DNA of 64,000 nt from WHUA01 sp963711215 (GTDB taxonomy: Bacteria > Pseudomonadota > Alphaproteobacteria > UBA8366): assembly GCA_963711215.1 (NCBI GenBank), contig CAVQDH010000006.1, positions 186,001 to 250,000 of the forward strand. The letters are read 5' to 3'. The stretch's first letter is position 1. Every line of letters starts with the position of its first letter. The notes beneath the pieces are model-generated. The model was given only the letters and a program-made list of their open reading frames with translations. It did no database searches and was not told the origin of the DNA. The position numbers and the translations under genes are program-made. Positions 1 through 8,591 of the stretch are shown here, piece after piece.

Positions 1-453
1 ATCGCGGACGAGCCGACCACGGCGCTCGACGTGACGGTGCAGGCGCAGATCATGGACCTGCTCCAGGACCTGCAGGAGGAGATCGGCATGGCGGTCGTGC
101 TCATCACCCACGATCTCGGCGTCGTCGCGGATGTCGCCGACCATGTCGCGGTGATGTATGCCGGCCGGGTGGTCGAGCGCGGCAAGGTCAGCGAAGTCCT
201 CGGCAAGCCCGGCCATCCGTATACGCTGGCGCTGCTCGATTCCGTGCCCCAGGCGCGGGACGGCGGCCGCAAGCTGCGCCCGATCATCGGGTCTCCGCCG
301 GATATGGCCGCGGTGCCGTCGGGTTGCGCGTTCCATCCGCGCTGCCGCTTTGCGACCGATGTGTGCCGCAATGGACGGCCGCCGATGGTTCCACTCGGAC
401 CCGGGCGCGCCGCGGAATGCCATCATGCGGAAAGGGTCTTCCATGGCGGATGA
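1..453 (+). CDS. Oligopeptide/dipeptide ABC transporter ATPase, DppD-like (5' end outside window)
   Basis: This is the C-terminal 150 residues of an ABC ATPase; the start lies before base 1. Visible are the Walker B/D-loop (IADEPTTALDVTVQAQ), the H-loop (LITHDLGVV) and the C-terminal oligopeptide-transporter extension (GHPYTLALLDSVP, then the Cys-containing CAFHPRCRFATDVC region). That extension is typical of the DppD/OppD half of peptide and nickel importers. Its stop overlaps the start of the second ATPase by 11 bases, so the two are translationally coupled. The ATPase would power import of peptides or a similar solute through permeases that should lie upstream of the window. The substrate cannot be told from this part. 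Confidence 0.93.
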   Translation: MADEPTTALDVTVQAQIMDLLQDLQEEIGMAVVLITHDLGVVADVADHVAVMYAGRVVERGKVSEVLGKPGHPYTLALLDSVPQARDGGRKLRPIIGSPPDMAAVPSGCAFHPRCRFATDVCRNGRPPMVPLGPGRAAECHHAERVFHGG

Positions 454-1531
454 GCGCGCGGCATCGGGACGGAGCGGCGGCGAGCCCATTCTCGAAGTGC
501 GCGGCCTCGTGAAGCATTTTCACGTCGGCGGCGGCTTTTCGTTCGGCCGGCCGGCCGCCGTGATCCGGGCGGTCGACGATGTCAGCTTCGATCTCCGGCG
601 CGGCGAGACGCTCGGCCTCGTCGGCGAGAGCGGCTGCGGCAAGTCGACCGTCGCCCGCACGCTGCTGCGCCTCGAAGAGCCGACGGCGGGTCAGGCGCTG
701 TTCCACGGCCGCGACGTCTTTACCGCCGACGAGCGTGCGCTGAAGGACATTCGGCGGCGCATCCAGGTGATCTTCCAGGATCCCTATGCGTCGCTCAATC
801 CGCGCCTGCGGGTCGAGCAGATCGTCAGCGAGCCTTGGGTCATCCATGAGGGCGTGCTGCCGCGCGCCGAGTGGCCGGACCGCGTGCGTGCGCTGCTGGA
901 AAGCGTCGGCCTCAGACGCGAGCATGCGGAGCGCTATCCGCATGAATTCTCCGGCGGTCAGCGCCAGCGCATCGGCATCGCGCGCGCAATGGCGCTCAAC
1001 CCGGAGATCCTGATCTGCGACGAGCCGGTTTCGGCGCTCGACGTATCCGTCCAGGCGCAGGTCGTCAATCTACTGGAGGAGATCCAGCAGCGCTTCGGCA
1101 TCGCCTATGTCTTCATCGCCCATGACCTGTCGGTGGTGCGGCATATGTCGCACCGCGTCGCCGTCATGTATCTCGGCCGGATCGTGGAGATCGGCGGCAA
1201 GGAGCAGGTGTACAGCCGCCCGCGCCATCCCTACACCAAGGCGCTGTTGTCGGCCCAGCCGACGATCGATTTCTCGGGCACGCGGCAGCGCCAGCGGATC
1301 ATCCTGCAAGGCGAGGTGCCGAGCCCGGCGAACCCGCCGTCGGGCTGCCGCTTCCGCAGCCGCTGCTGGAAGATGCAGGAGAAATGCAGCGGCGCCGCGC
1401 CGCCGCTCGCCGACGGCGCGGAGCCCGGCCATCGGGTCGCCTGCTATTTTCCGGAAAGAGCCCCGGCGCCGGCTGAGGCGGCCGCGCCGAGCGCGGCCGG
1501 TGGCCATGCCAAAGCGGCTTGCCATCGATAA
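443..1531 (+). CDS. Oligopeptide/dipeptide ABC transporter ATPase, DppF-like
   Basis: 362-residue ATPase, the usual partner of the preceding DppD-like subunit. The nucleotide-binding domain is complete: Walker A GESGCGKST, Q-loop VIFQDPYASLNPR, signature FSGGQRQRIGIARA, Walker B ILICDEPVSALD, and H-loop FIAHDLSVV. The C-terminal oligopeptide/dipeptide extension (RHPYTKALLSAQP, then CRFRSRC) follows, and the tail is Ala/Pro-rich. I chose the ATG at 443, which overlaps the upstream stop. An open frame extends to 158 but lacks family similarity there. Together the two ATPases form the cytoplasmic motor of a peptide-class importer. Confidence 0.95.
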   Translation: MADERAASGRSGGEPILEVRGLVKHFHVGGGFSFGRPAAVIRAVDDVSFDLRRGETLGLVGESGCGKSTVARTLLRLEEPTAGQALFHGRDVFTADERALKDIRRRIQVIFQDPYASLNPRLRVEQIVSEPWVIHEGVLPRAEWPDRVRALLESVGLRREHAERYPHEFSGGQRQRIGIARAMALNPEILICDEPVSALDVSVQAQVVNLLEEIQQRFGIAYVFIAHDLSVVRHMSHRVAVMYLGRIVEIGGKEQVYSRPRHPYTKALLSAQPTIDFSGTRQRQRIILQGEVPSPANPPSGCRFRSRCWKMQEKCSGAAPPLADGAEPGHRVACYFPERAPAPAEAAAPSAAGGHAKAACHR

Positions 1532-1579
1532 CGGCGTGTGGTTTCACGAGAGGCGACCGTTTCGTGACACCGGAAGCCG

Positions 1580-2192
1580 ATGACCCGTATCGAAATTCTG
1601 ACGCCGCGCGGCGGACTGACCGAACGCATCGACGACATCGCGCGGCTGCGCATCGCCGTCTTTCGCGAATGGCCGTATCTCTACGATGGCGATCTCGATT
1701 ACGAGCGCCAGTATCTCGGCCGGTATGCGCAATCGCCGGGATCGGTCTGTGTCGCGGCCTATGACGGGGACAGGATTGATCGGCGCGTCCACGGGCATGC
1801 CGCTTGCCGACGAGCATGACCCGATCAAGGCGCCCTTCATCGCCGCGGGCTTCGATCTCGATCGTATCTATTATTGCGCGGAGTCGGTGCTGCTGCCCCC
1901 GTTTCGCGGGCAGGGCATCTATCGCCGGTTCTTCGAAGCGCGGGAAGATCACGCGCGTAGGCTGGGCGGGTTCGACACGGTCGTCTTCTGCGGCGTTGTC
2001 CGTCCCGCGGACCATCCCCTGCGGCCGAAGGACGACAGGCCGCTCGATCGGATTTGGCGGCATTTCGGCTATGCGCCGCGCGACGATCTCGTCTGCCATT
2101 TCGCCTGGAAGGATGTTGATTGCGAGACCGCGACGGAAAAGCCGATGCGGTTCTGGCTGAAGCGATTGGAGGACACCCCTGTGGGATTTTGA
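1580..2192 (+). CDS. GNAT-like acetyltransferase, reading frame interrupted
   Basis: Two overlapping frames together give one protein of about 203 residues. The first part reads MTRIEILTPRGG and continues to VCVAAYDG. The second resumes with GLIGASTGMPL and runs through SVLLPPFRGQGIYRRFFEAR, an acetyl-CoA-binding R/Q-x-x-G-x-G/A-like loop, to the stop. Removing one G from the G4 run at 1766-1769 joins them into an uninterrupted GNAT fold. Substrate unknown. It stands 48 bases after the ABC operon on the same strand and may be its last member. The break is probably a sequence error (same pattern as many other genes here), but a true pseudogene cannot be excluded. Confidence 0.7.
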
Positions 2193-2541
2193 GTTGTTCC
2201 GCATCACCCCGGCGTCGTCCCCGATCGGGGCAGGTCTTCAATTATCGCGATTGAGCGGAACGGCCGGGCTTCGCAGGGGTTCCATCCCGATATCTTTGCC
2301 GCGGTCGGATGCGTTAATCGACCTCGGCCGGCAAGGGGCGATGTTTCGGGACGGATTTTAATCCATTGACATGATTAGAGAAAATACGTCAGCTCACGAT
2401 ATTCACGCAATAATATTAAATCAATATAGTTAAACTACTTTTAGACTTAAATTTGTCCGTACATTTAAACTAGATTTAATATTTTTATATATACTCTCTT
2501 CAAAAGTTGCCGCCAAATCAAATTTTTAGGAAGATATATCG
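2193..2541 (+). promoter_or_regulatory. AT-rich intergenic promoter island upstream of the globin chemoreceptor
   Basis: There is no gene in this 349-base gap. From about 2360 the composition switches abruptly from GC-rich to strongly AT-rich up to the start codon at 2542. A ribosome-binding site (AGGAAG, about 2528-2533) precedes the ATG. The stretch 2461-2480 (ACATTTAAACTAGATTTAAT) closely matches 23105-23123 in the AT-rich region before a NarL-like regulator. This suggests a shared transcription factor or nucleoid-protein site. Promoter elements were not assigned. Confidence 0.5.
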
Positions 2542-4192
2542 ATGTCGCAATCGGACCTTACCACGGCGGCGCGCCTTGAATATTTGAAGATCGATCAAGA
2601 GACGCGCGGCCTGCTGCGGGATTTCCTGCCGGTTCTCGACGGAAATCTCCAAAGCATCTTGGACGCGTTCTACGAGCACATCACGCAATGGCCGGATCTG
2701 AAAACGCTCGTCGGTGACGAGAAAAAGATCGGGATGCTCAAAGGAGCGCAAAAGCAGCATTGGAACACGCTGTTCAGCGGCCAGTTCGACGAGGATTATT
2801 TTCGTCGCTCGACCCTGATCGGCCAGGCGCATGAGCGCATCGGGCTGCTGCCGCGCTGGTATATGGGCGGTTACCTGTTCACGTTGATGCGCATCACGGA
2901 AATCCTGGCCAAGCAATATCGCAAGAAGCCCGAGCAGATGGTCAAGGTCATGCAGGCGGTGCTGAAGGCGGTGTTTCTCGACATGGATCTCGCGGTCACG
3001 GTTTACATCGACGCCGGCGCCGAGAACGTCGCCAAGGAAACGCAGAAGCTTGCCGACCTGCTCGAAAAGGAAGTGCATTCCGCGGTCGAGGCGGTCTCGC
3101 ACAATAGCGACGAGCTGCGGGCGTCGGCGGAGAAGGTCAATGGCGCGATCCAGCGCGTCAGCCAGAGCTCGACCGCCGTCGCGTCGGCGTCCGAGCAGGC
3201 GTCCGCGAATGTCGAGACGGTCGCCGCGGCCTCGGAAGAGCTCGCATCCTCCGTCGGCGAGGTCGGGCGCCAGATGCGGCAATCGCAGGATATCACCGTC
3301 AAGGCTGTCGACGAGGCGACCCGGACCAGCGAAGTGGTCGCGGGTCTGGCGGAGCGCGCCAACGAGATCGGCGAGATCGTGAAGCTCATCTCGGATATTG
3401 CCGCGCAAACCAACCTATTGGCCCTCAATGCGACGATCGAGGCGGCGCGTGCCGGCGAAGCGGGCAAGGGCTTCGCCGTGGTGGCGGCCGAGGTGAAGAG
3501 TCTCGCCAACGAAACCGGTAAGGCCACCGAGCAGATCAGCAATCAAGTCACCGGGATCCAGGAAGCGACCAAGAACGCCGTGGCCGCCATCAAGAACATC
3601 AGCGACGTCATTGGCGATATCGAGACGATATCCGCCACGATCGTGCATGCCGTCGAGCAACAGGGCGAGGCGACGAGCGAGATCAGCCGCAATGTGCAGG
3701 AAGCCGCCGTCGGCACGCAGGACGTCTCCACCAATATCGTGAAGGTCGCCGAGGAGTCGTCGAACGTCGGTACGATGGCGACCGGGATGCAGAATGTTTC
3801 GCAGGAAATGTCGAAATCCGTCCAGGAGCTCACGCGGCGGGTCCAGGAGATTCTCGACCGCCTCCGCAATCGCCGGAGCGGCGAACGCCGTCAGGTGCCG
3901 CCTCGGATCGAGCCGATCACGCAGCAGAATGCATCGATCCATCTGCATGGCAGTTGGCAGGACGTGCCGCTGTTCCAGATCGGGCCGGGCGGGGCCATGA
4001 TCAACGAAGAAGTCGAAGCCCGAACGGGCGAGCGAATCCAGATCCGCGGCAAATTCCTGGATACGGCCGATCGAAGCCGTCGTGGAGGGACATCGCGATG
4101 GAAAGACCCGTCTGCGCTTCGAAATCAACGATGCCCAGAAGGAAAAGATCATCGGCCACATCATAGACTATCATCATTCGAAGGCGGCCTGA
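2542..4192 (+). CDS. Globin-coupled methyl-accepting chemotaxis protein with PilZ-like tail, frame interrupted near 4065
   Basis: Soluble chemoreceptor of about 549 residues after correcting one extra base near 4065-4070. Residues 1-165 form a protoglobin sensor: His97 in GQAHERIGL is the likely proximal haem ligand and Tyr44 a candidate distal residue, as in HemAT-type aerotaxis sensors. Residues about 180-450 are the MCP signalling coiled coil, with the hairpin tip ISDIAAQTNLLALNATIEAA. There is no transmembrane segment or HAMP domain. The C-terminal ~100 residues begin with RRSGERRQ and look like a PilZ domain (c-di-GMP binding), although the usual D/NxSxxG motif is degenerate (IGPGG). In the corrected frame the protein ends in IIGHIIDYHHSKAA. 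It probably signals O2 or another haem ligand to a CheA; no che genes are nearby. Confidence 0.88.
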
Positions 4193-4373
4193 GGCCGGCT
4201 CGGGAGCACCGGTCCGAGCACCGGCGCTCCGGCATACATGACGATTCAAGCGGACGGCGCGCAGGCATGGGCTTGCGCGCCGCTTTCGCTGCGCGATTTT
4301 GCCGCCGGACAAAGGCAGGCTATGGTTAGGGCAGGTTACCTAGGTTCCGCCGTCTCGCCGCGAAAGGTCGACC

Positions 4374-5323
4374 ATGCCCGACAGCCCCGATACGAACCGA
4401 TTGCACCCGGAAATGCAGGCCCTGATCGACGCCAAGGCGGACCTGCCACCGGGAAACACGATCGAAGAGATGCGCGACAACTGGAATGTTTATGCCGCGC
4501 GCATGCGCCGCCCGCATCCCGCCGACATGACGGTGACGGACGGCGGGGTGGCCGGGAAGGGCGGGACGATCCCCATTCGCATCTATCGCCCGGCCGCGGC
4601 GTCCGACCGCGCGTCCAGCGTCCTCTATTTCCATGGCGGCGGCTTCATGAAGGGCGACCTCGACAGCTCCGATACGGTCGCCTGGGGCCTGGCTCAGGAA
4701 ACGGGCGCCGTCGTGGTGAGCGTGGACTACCGCCTCGCGCCGGAGCACACCTATCCGGCGGCCTTCGATGACTGTTTCTCGGTGCTGGCGGATGTCGGTG
4801 ACGGCGCCGGCCGCTACGGCGTGGACCCGGCGCGGATCGCGGTTTGCGGCGACAGCGCGGGCGGCAACCTCGCGGCCGCGGTTTCGCTCGCGGCGCGGGA
4901 CCGCGGCGGTCCGGCCATTGCGGCGCAAGTGCTGATCTACCCCTGTCTGACCGACGATCTGAAGCATGCCAGCTATCGCACGCATGCCGAGACGCCGGGC
5001 CTGACGACAGCCTCGATGGGGTCGTATTGGCAATGGTATCTCGGGGCAGCCGGCACGCCGAGCAAGGATCCCTATGCGGTGCCGCTCAAGGCCGAGAAGC
5101 TTTCGGGCTTGCCGCGCGACCCTCGTGCATGTCGCCGAGATCGATCCGCTGTTCGACGATGGCCGGCTCTATGCGGAGCGGCTCAAAGCCGCGGGCGTTC
5201 CGACGGAATACCGCTGCGCCAAGGGCATGCTCCATGGCTTCATGCGCGCGCGCCTGCTCGGGCCCTGATTCGGCGGCCGAGTTCGGCGCGATATGCGCCT
5301 TCTTGCGGCGCTGCCTCGGCTGA
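4374..5323 (+). CDS. Alpha/beta hydrolase (HSL/lipase family esterase), frame interrupted twice
   Basis: About 315 residues after removing one base near 5113-5120 and one near 5260-5265. Hormone-sensitive-lipase family marks are clear: the oxyanion motif HGGGF, nucleophile elbow GDSAGGN, the acid in AEIDPLFDDG and the catalytic His in GMLHGFMRA. The N-terminal region carries the family cap segment. It would hydrolyse short-chain carboxylic esters in the cytoplasm; there is no signal peptide. The conserved C-terminal sequence continues cleanly across both breaks, which favours sequence error over decay. Confidence 0.85.
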
Positions 5324-5562
5324 GGTGCGATAAGAGCCGATGCGGCATTCATCGGCTTGTCGGTGGCGACGGCGTGGTTGTCGGCCATGGCGTGTGCCGC
5401 AAGCGTGATTTACCGTTCGCCCGATTGCAACTCTGGGTGATTAAAGTCTGAGCTAGGCCGATAGGTCCGCGTGTGAAATGATTGCAAAAGGGTGAAGTCA
5501 AGGACATACTCGCCGTCGTCAAACAAAAATGAACGCAGCGTAGAAAAATCGTGTAAGAAAAA

Positions 5563-6213
5563 ATGAACGTGCTGCTGGCAGATAATTCGAACGAGTCCGC
5601 CTGCGGGTGCGAGGCGCTTCTCCACGAGCTGGATATCGACGCAACGATCCATCGTGCGATGTCGTTGGTCGAAGCGCTGACGCTGGTTAAGGATATCCCG
5701 GAGCTCGATCTGATCGTTTGGCATGCAGGCGTGCAGACGGACCAGAAATTCAGCCGTCTGCGAAGCTTGGCGGACTTGGCGATGGGTGTGCCGATTATTG
5801 TTCTCGCCAAGGAATTGAGCCCGGCACAGCTCGGGATGGCAATTCGCGCCGGCGTCAACGGTTACATTGCGCTTCCCGTGCGCCGGCCGCTGATCATCGA
5901 GATTCTTCGCTTGATTCTATCCGGCGGCGTTTATTTCCCGGCATCGATGCTGATCGACCGCTTGCGCGAGGACGACACACCGGCGACAGGCTGCGTTGCG
6001 CCGGCGGACACGCCGCGGGAGCTCACACGGCGCCAGAAGGACGTGCTCGGATTGTTGGTCGATGGCCGGACGAACCGGGAAATTGCCGACTCGCTGGGTA
6101 TTGCCGAAGCGACGGCCAAACTGCACGTCTCGGCACTGCTTCGCGCAATGAACGTGCGCAGTCGGGACGAAGCTGTCCGTCAGGCGCGCCCTGACGGTTT
6201 CGCCATGGATTGA
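5563..6213 (+). CDS. NarL/FixJ-like LuxR-family regulator with atypical receiver
   Basis: 216 residues. The C-terminal LuxR helix-turn-helix is clear (LTRRQKDVLGLLVDGRTNREIADSLG, then AKLHVSALLRAMNVRSR, residues about 150-210). The N-terminal ~130 residues have receiver topology (MNVLLADNS..., GVNGYIALPVRRPLI), but the strand that should end in the phospho-acceptor Asp reads LDLIVWHAG, with Trp at that position. It may therefore respond to a ligand or protein partner rather than a kinase. The ribosome-binding site is weak. A similar gene follows 101 bases downstream. Confidence 0.85.
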   Translation: MNVLLADNSNESACGCEALLHELDIDATIHRAMSLVEALTLVKDIPELDLIVWHAGVQTDQKFSRLRSLADLAMGVPIIVLAKELSPAQLGMAIRAGVNGYIALPVRRPLIIEILRLILSGGVYFPASMLIDRLREDDTPATGCVAPADTPRELTRRQKDVLGLLVDGRTNREIADSLGIAEATAKLHVSALLRAMNVRSRDEAVRQARPDGFAMD

Positions 6214-6314
6214 TCGGGTTGGAGCTTTACCGCGCATCACGGGCGGCAGTCCTGGGCGATTGCCTGTTCGGGCGAGGTTCAAAGCAAAAAAGACGAGGGG
6301 CATGAGGCAGCGCC

Positions 6315-7061
6315 GTGCGTTCGTTAGTTATTGATCCCGATCCGGAACTGGCCGAGGCGGATGCGCGTCTCTTGAAGTCCATCTCCGCCTCCATGGAGAT
6401 TGAAACGATCTCCGAATTGCGCGTCGCGCGAAAGCGGACACAGCGTCCTGCCGACGTCGATTTTGTCGTCTATGCGATCCGCAGCGGGCAGTTCTGCTGC
6501 TATTCCTTGATCGAGGCGCTGTGCCATTGGGCGATCGGCGTGCCGGTCGCCGTACTTTCCTTGTCGGACAGCCCCGAGGAGATGTTGGAAGTCCGGCGGC
6601 GCGGCGCTGCCGGGTATGTGCCGCTCAGCCTCCGCAGAGAAATATTGACCAATGTGTTCCGCGTTCTCCTGACGGGCGGCGAATATTTCCCGGTCTGGCG
6701 CTATCTGAAGGACCTGGACGAAGCGATCAATATCGCGAATTCCCAATCCGCCGTGGAGCTTGTTGGTCAGCTCACGCCCCGGCAGCGCGAGGTCCTGGAG
6801 CACCTCGCGCAGGGCCTCAGCAACAATCAGATCGCCGAGGCTCTGCAAATGTCGTCCGGCACCATCCGCACGCACGTGGCGGCGGTCCTGCGCGTGCTTG
6901 GCGTGCGGAACCGTCTACAGGCGACGAAGCTGTACCTCAAAGTGGCGCGGAAGCACAGAGCAACCTGCGTCCTAATGGACGCAGATAAGTTGCTCTATCT
7001 TTTTAGAATTGATCAATTTATCTGCAATCAGGTGATTTCACCTGATTGCAGATTGATCTAG
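6315..7061 (+). CDS. NarL/FixJ-like LuxR-family regulator with repeat-encoded C-terminal tail
   Basis: 248 residues starting at GTG, chosen because a GAGG ribosome-binding site at 6304-6307 precedes it and no in-frame ATG fits. The N-terminal half resembles a receiver, but the phospho-acceptor position is Tyr (VDFVVYAIRSG). The LuxR helix-turn-helix lies at about residues 150-210 (LTPRQREVLEHLAQGLSNNQ, then GTIRTHVAAVLRVLGVRNR). Residues 215-248 are encoded entirely by a dispersed 103-bp repeat (6957-7059), and the stop codon uses the last base of that repeat. The tail is therefore an add-on, not part of the family. It is probably a paralogue of the gene at 5563. Confidence 0.82.
   Translation: MRSLVIDPDPELAEADARLLKSISASMEIETISELRVARKRTQRPADVDFVVYAIRSGQFCCYSLIEALCHWAIGVPVAVLSLSDSPEEMLEVRRRGAAGYVPLSLRREILTNVFRVLLTGGEYFPVWRYLKDLDEAINIANSQSAVELVGQLTPRQREVLEHLAQGLSNNQIAEALQMSSGTIRTHVAAVLRVLGVRNRLQATKLYLKVARKHRATCVLMDADKLLYLFRIDQFICNQVISPDCRLI
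6957..7059. repeat. 103-bp double-hairpin repeat, copy 1
   Basis: Hairpin A (6957-6996): arms AGAGCAAC/GTTGCTCT and CTGCGTCC/GGACGCAG around a TAAT loop, with a 4-base bulge ATAA on the 3' side. Hairpin B: arms GATCAAT/ATTGATC and CTGCAATCAGGTGA/TCACCTGATTGCAG around a 2-base loop, with a 4-base bulge TTAT on the 5' side. An equal-length copy lies at 34721-34823, with 12 differences: three in the first loop, six in the spacer, one in a bulge and two in the second loop; every paired stem base is identical. This copy overlaps the 3' end of the regulator at 6315. No transposase or target duplication was seen. Confidence 0.85.
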
Positions 7062-7083
7062 GCTTCGGCGCAACTCGGTCGTC

Positions 7084-7728
7084 TCAGAAGCGATAGCCAA
7101 TGCCCACGCCGACGATCCACGGATCGATATCGACGTTGGCTTTGATCGCGCCGTTGTTGATGTTGACGTCGGTATTGAGGAACAGCTTCTTGATGTCGAG
7201 GTTCAAAAGCCAATGGTCGGTCAGCGAGTAGTCGACGCCGGCCTGCATGGCCCAGCCGAAGGAATTGTCGTAGCTGATATGCGTAACCGTGCCCCCCGGC
7301 GCGTCTTCGTTGAAGAAGACGGTGTAGTTGACGCCGGCGCCGACATAGGGCTTCCACTTCCCGATCGGGTGATGGTACTGCAGCAGCACCGTCGGCGGCA
7401 GCAGCCAGACGCTGCCGAGGTCGACGTTGCCGAGCGACGTGTTCGTCGCCTTGACGTCATGCGGCGTGATCGCGGCGATCGCCTCCACCGCGATGTTCTT
7501 GGTGAAGAACCAAGTCAGATCGAGTTCCGGCACGTAGGCGTTGCTGATGTCGACATCGCCGCCGATCGAGGAGATGTCAGCGCTTTCCTGCGGAACGACT
7601 GCGATGAACCGGCCCCGGACAAGAAGGCCCTTGAGCGCCGATTCGGCTTCTGCGGCTTGGACGGTGGTCTGTTGTGACAATAAGGCGCCGAAACAGGCGA
7701 CGGCGAAAAGAAGATTACGAAAGTGCAT
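7084..7728 (-). CDS. OmpW-family outer membrane beta-barrel protein
   Basis: 214 residues starting at 7728 behind a purine-rich GGGGGAG site; longer readings upstream lack signal-peptide logic. A signal peptide (MHFRNLLFAVACFGALLSQQ, cleaved after about residue 24) precedes an eight-strand barrel: RGRFIAVVP, PELDLTWFFTKNIAVEAIAA, LLPPTVLLQYHHP, KPYVGAGVNYTVFF and WIVGVGIGYRF. The terminal Phe is the usual BAM-recognition residue. OmpW proteins form narrow hydrophobic channels in the outer membrane. The gene converges on the regulator at 6315. Confidence 0.9.
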   Translation of the reverse strand: MHFRNLLFAVACFGALLSQQTTVQAAEAESALKGLLVRGRFIAVVPQESADISSIGGDVDISNAYVPELDLTWFFTKNIAVEAIAAITPHDVKATNTSLGNVDLGSVWLLPPTVLLQYHHPIGKWKPYVGAGVNYTVFFNEDAPGGTVTHISYDNSFGWAMQAGVDYSLTDHWLLNLDIKKLFLNTDVNINNGAIKANVDIDPWIVGVGIGYRF

Positions 7729-7887
7729 TCCCCCAACTCCCCCATGAAATAGGCGGACAAATACCATAAGTTGTCCCACGATGAAAATTTGCACGCATAT
7801 TGTGCAAAAACGGGGAATAAGTCATTGATGTGAATCAAAATGAGTGGCTGCGGGCGCTGTTTTGTCGCACCCGGGTAGTGCGGCGGG

Positions 7888-8466
7888 TCAGCGCAGGGCG
7901 CGGCGCTTGATCAGGGGCAGCAATTCACGGAATACCGGGGTGTCGCCGCGTTCGAGCCACTCGAAAACCACCATTTCCGTCGTGACGAGCGGGCATTCGG
8001 CGTGCCGCATGCGCTCCAGCGAGGGTGGCTCGGAAGCCTCGGCATCGTCGGCAATGGCGTCGATGACGGCATAGGCCGTGCAGCCGTCGTCGGTCGGGGA
8101 CAGCCGCGCAATCAAAGGCTGGACGATTGGTAGCGAGCCGACGAAGAGCGCGTGCTTGCGGCCGAGCCGCCGCATCATATCGGGCAGACCCTCGATATTG
8201 CAGTCACGCGTCGCAAAACCCGGCACGGACCGTGAGTCCGATGGCGGCGGGCTGAGCCGGAAGGACAGGCTTTCGATCGGGTCCGCATCGCCATGCGCCA
8301 TGAAGAGCGGCACATCGAGGCGCTGCGCGGCCGTTGTCAGCAGCGCGATATTGGCAAGCAGCCAATCGGGGCAGGGCGTGTCGGCGTGGCCTTCCTTCAC
8401 GAAGCTGGTAACAACGAGGCAAGATCTTGCGGCCTTGAGGCGCACGGTCGGATCCTGTTGGTGCAT
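7888..8466 (-). CDS. Isochorismatase-like protein lacking catalytic residues
   Basis: 192 residues with the overall isochorismatase-like/YcaC fold signature: an initial hydrophobic strand (RSCLVVTSF), a central GRKHALFVGSLPIVQPL strand-turn, and a C-terminal CPLVTTEMVVFEWLERG helix typical of YcaC-type hydrolases. The Asp of the family's LLVIDxQ motif, the Lys, and the nucleophilic Cys after the central strand all appear replaced. It may be a non-catalytic homologue or use different chemistry. It lies just downstream of the oxalate operon terminator on the same strand, so it is transcribed separately or by read-through. Function unknown. Confidence 0.6.
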   Translation of the reverse strand: MHQQDPTVRLKAARSCLVVTSFVKEGHADTPCPDWLLANIALLTTAAQRLDVPLFMAHGDADPIESLSFRLSPPPSDSRSVPGFATRDCNIEGLPDMMRRLGRKHALFVGSLPIVQPLIARLSPTDDGCTAYAVIDAIADDAEASEPPSLERMRHAECPLVTTEMVVFEWLERGDTPVFRELLPLIKRRALR

Positions 8467-8530
8467 GGATTTCTCGTTCGGGCGAGAAGATAGCGAATCA
8501 TGACGCGCTTGTCGCCCCGGAAGCCCGCGG

Positions 8531-8566
8531 CAAAAAATCGGGGGCCGTATCGTGACGGCCCCCGAT
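8531..8566 (-). terminator. Rho-independent terminator of the oxalate operon
   Basis: Read on the minus strand, a 12-bp perfect stem (ATCGGGGGCCGT/ACGGCCCCCGAT, loop of 6) is followed directly by a T-run (8532-8537 region). It begins about 25 bases after the stop of the ligase at 8592 and marks the end of the minus-strand operon. Confidence 0.9.
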
Positions 8567-8591
8567 ATTCCGATCGCCGATGCCGGTTCGG

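Noticed and set aside
4256..4281. Hairpin GGCGCGCA/TGCGCGCC downstream of the chemoreceptor as a terminator
   Set aside because: The stem is good, but no proper T-run follows, only GCTTTCG; support is too weak to list as a terminator.
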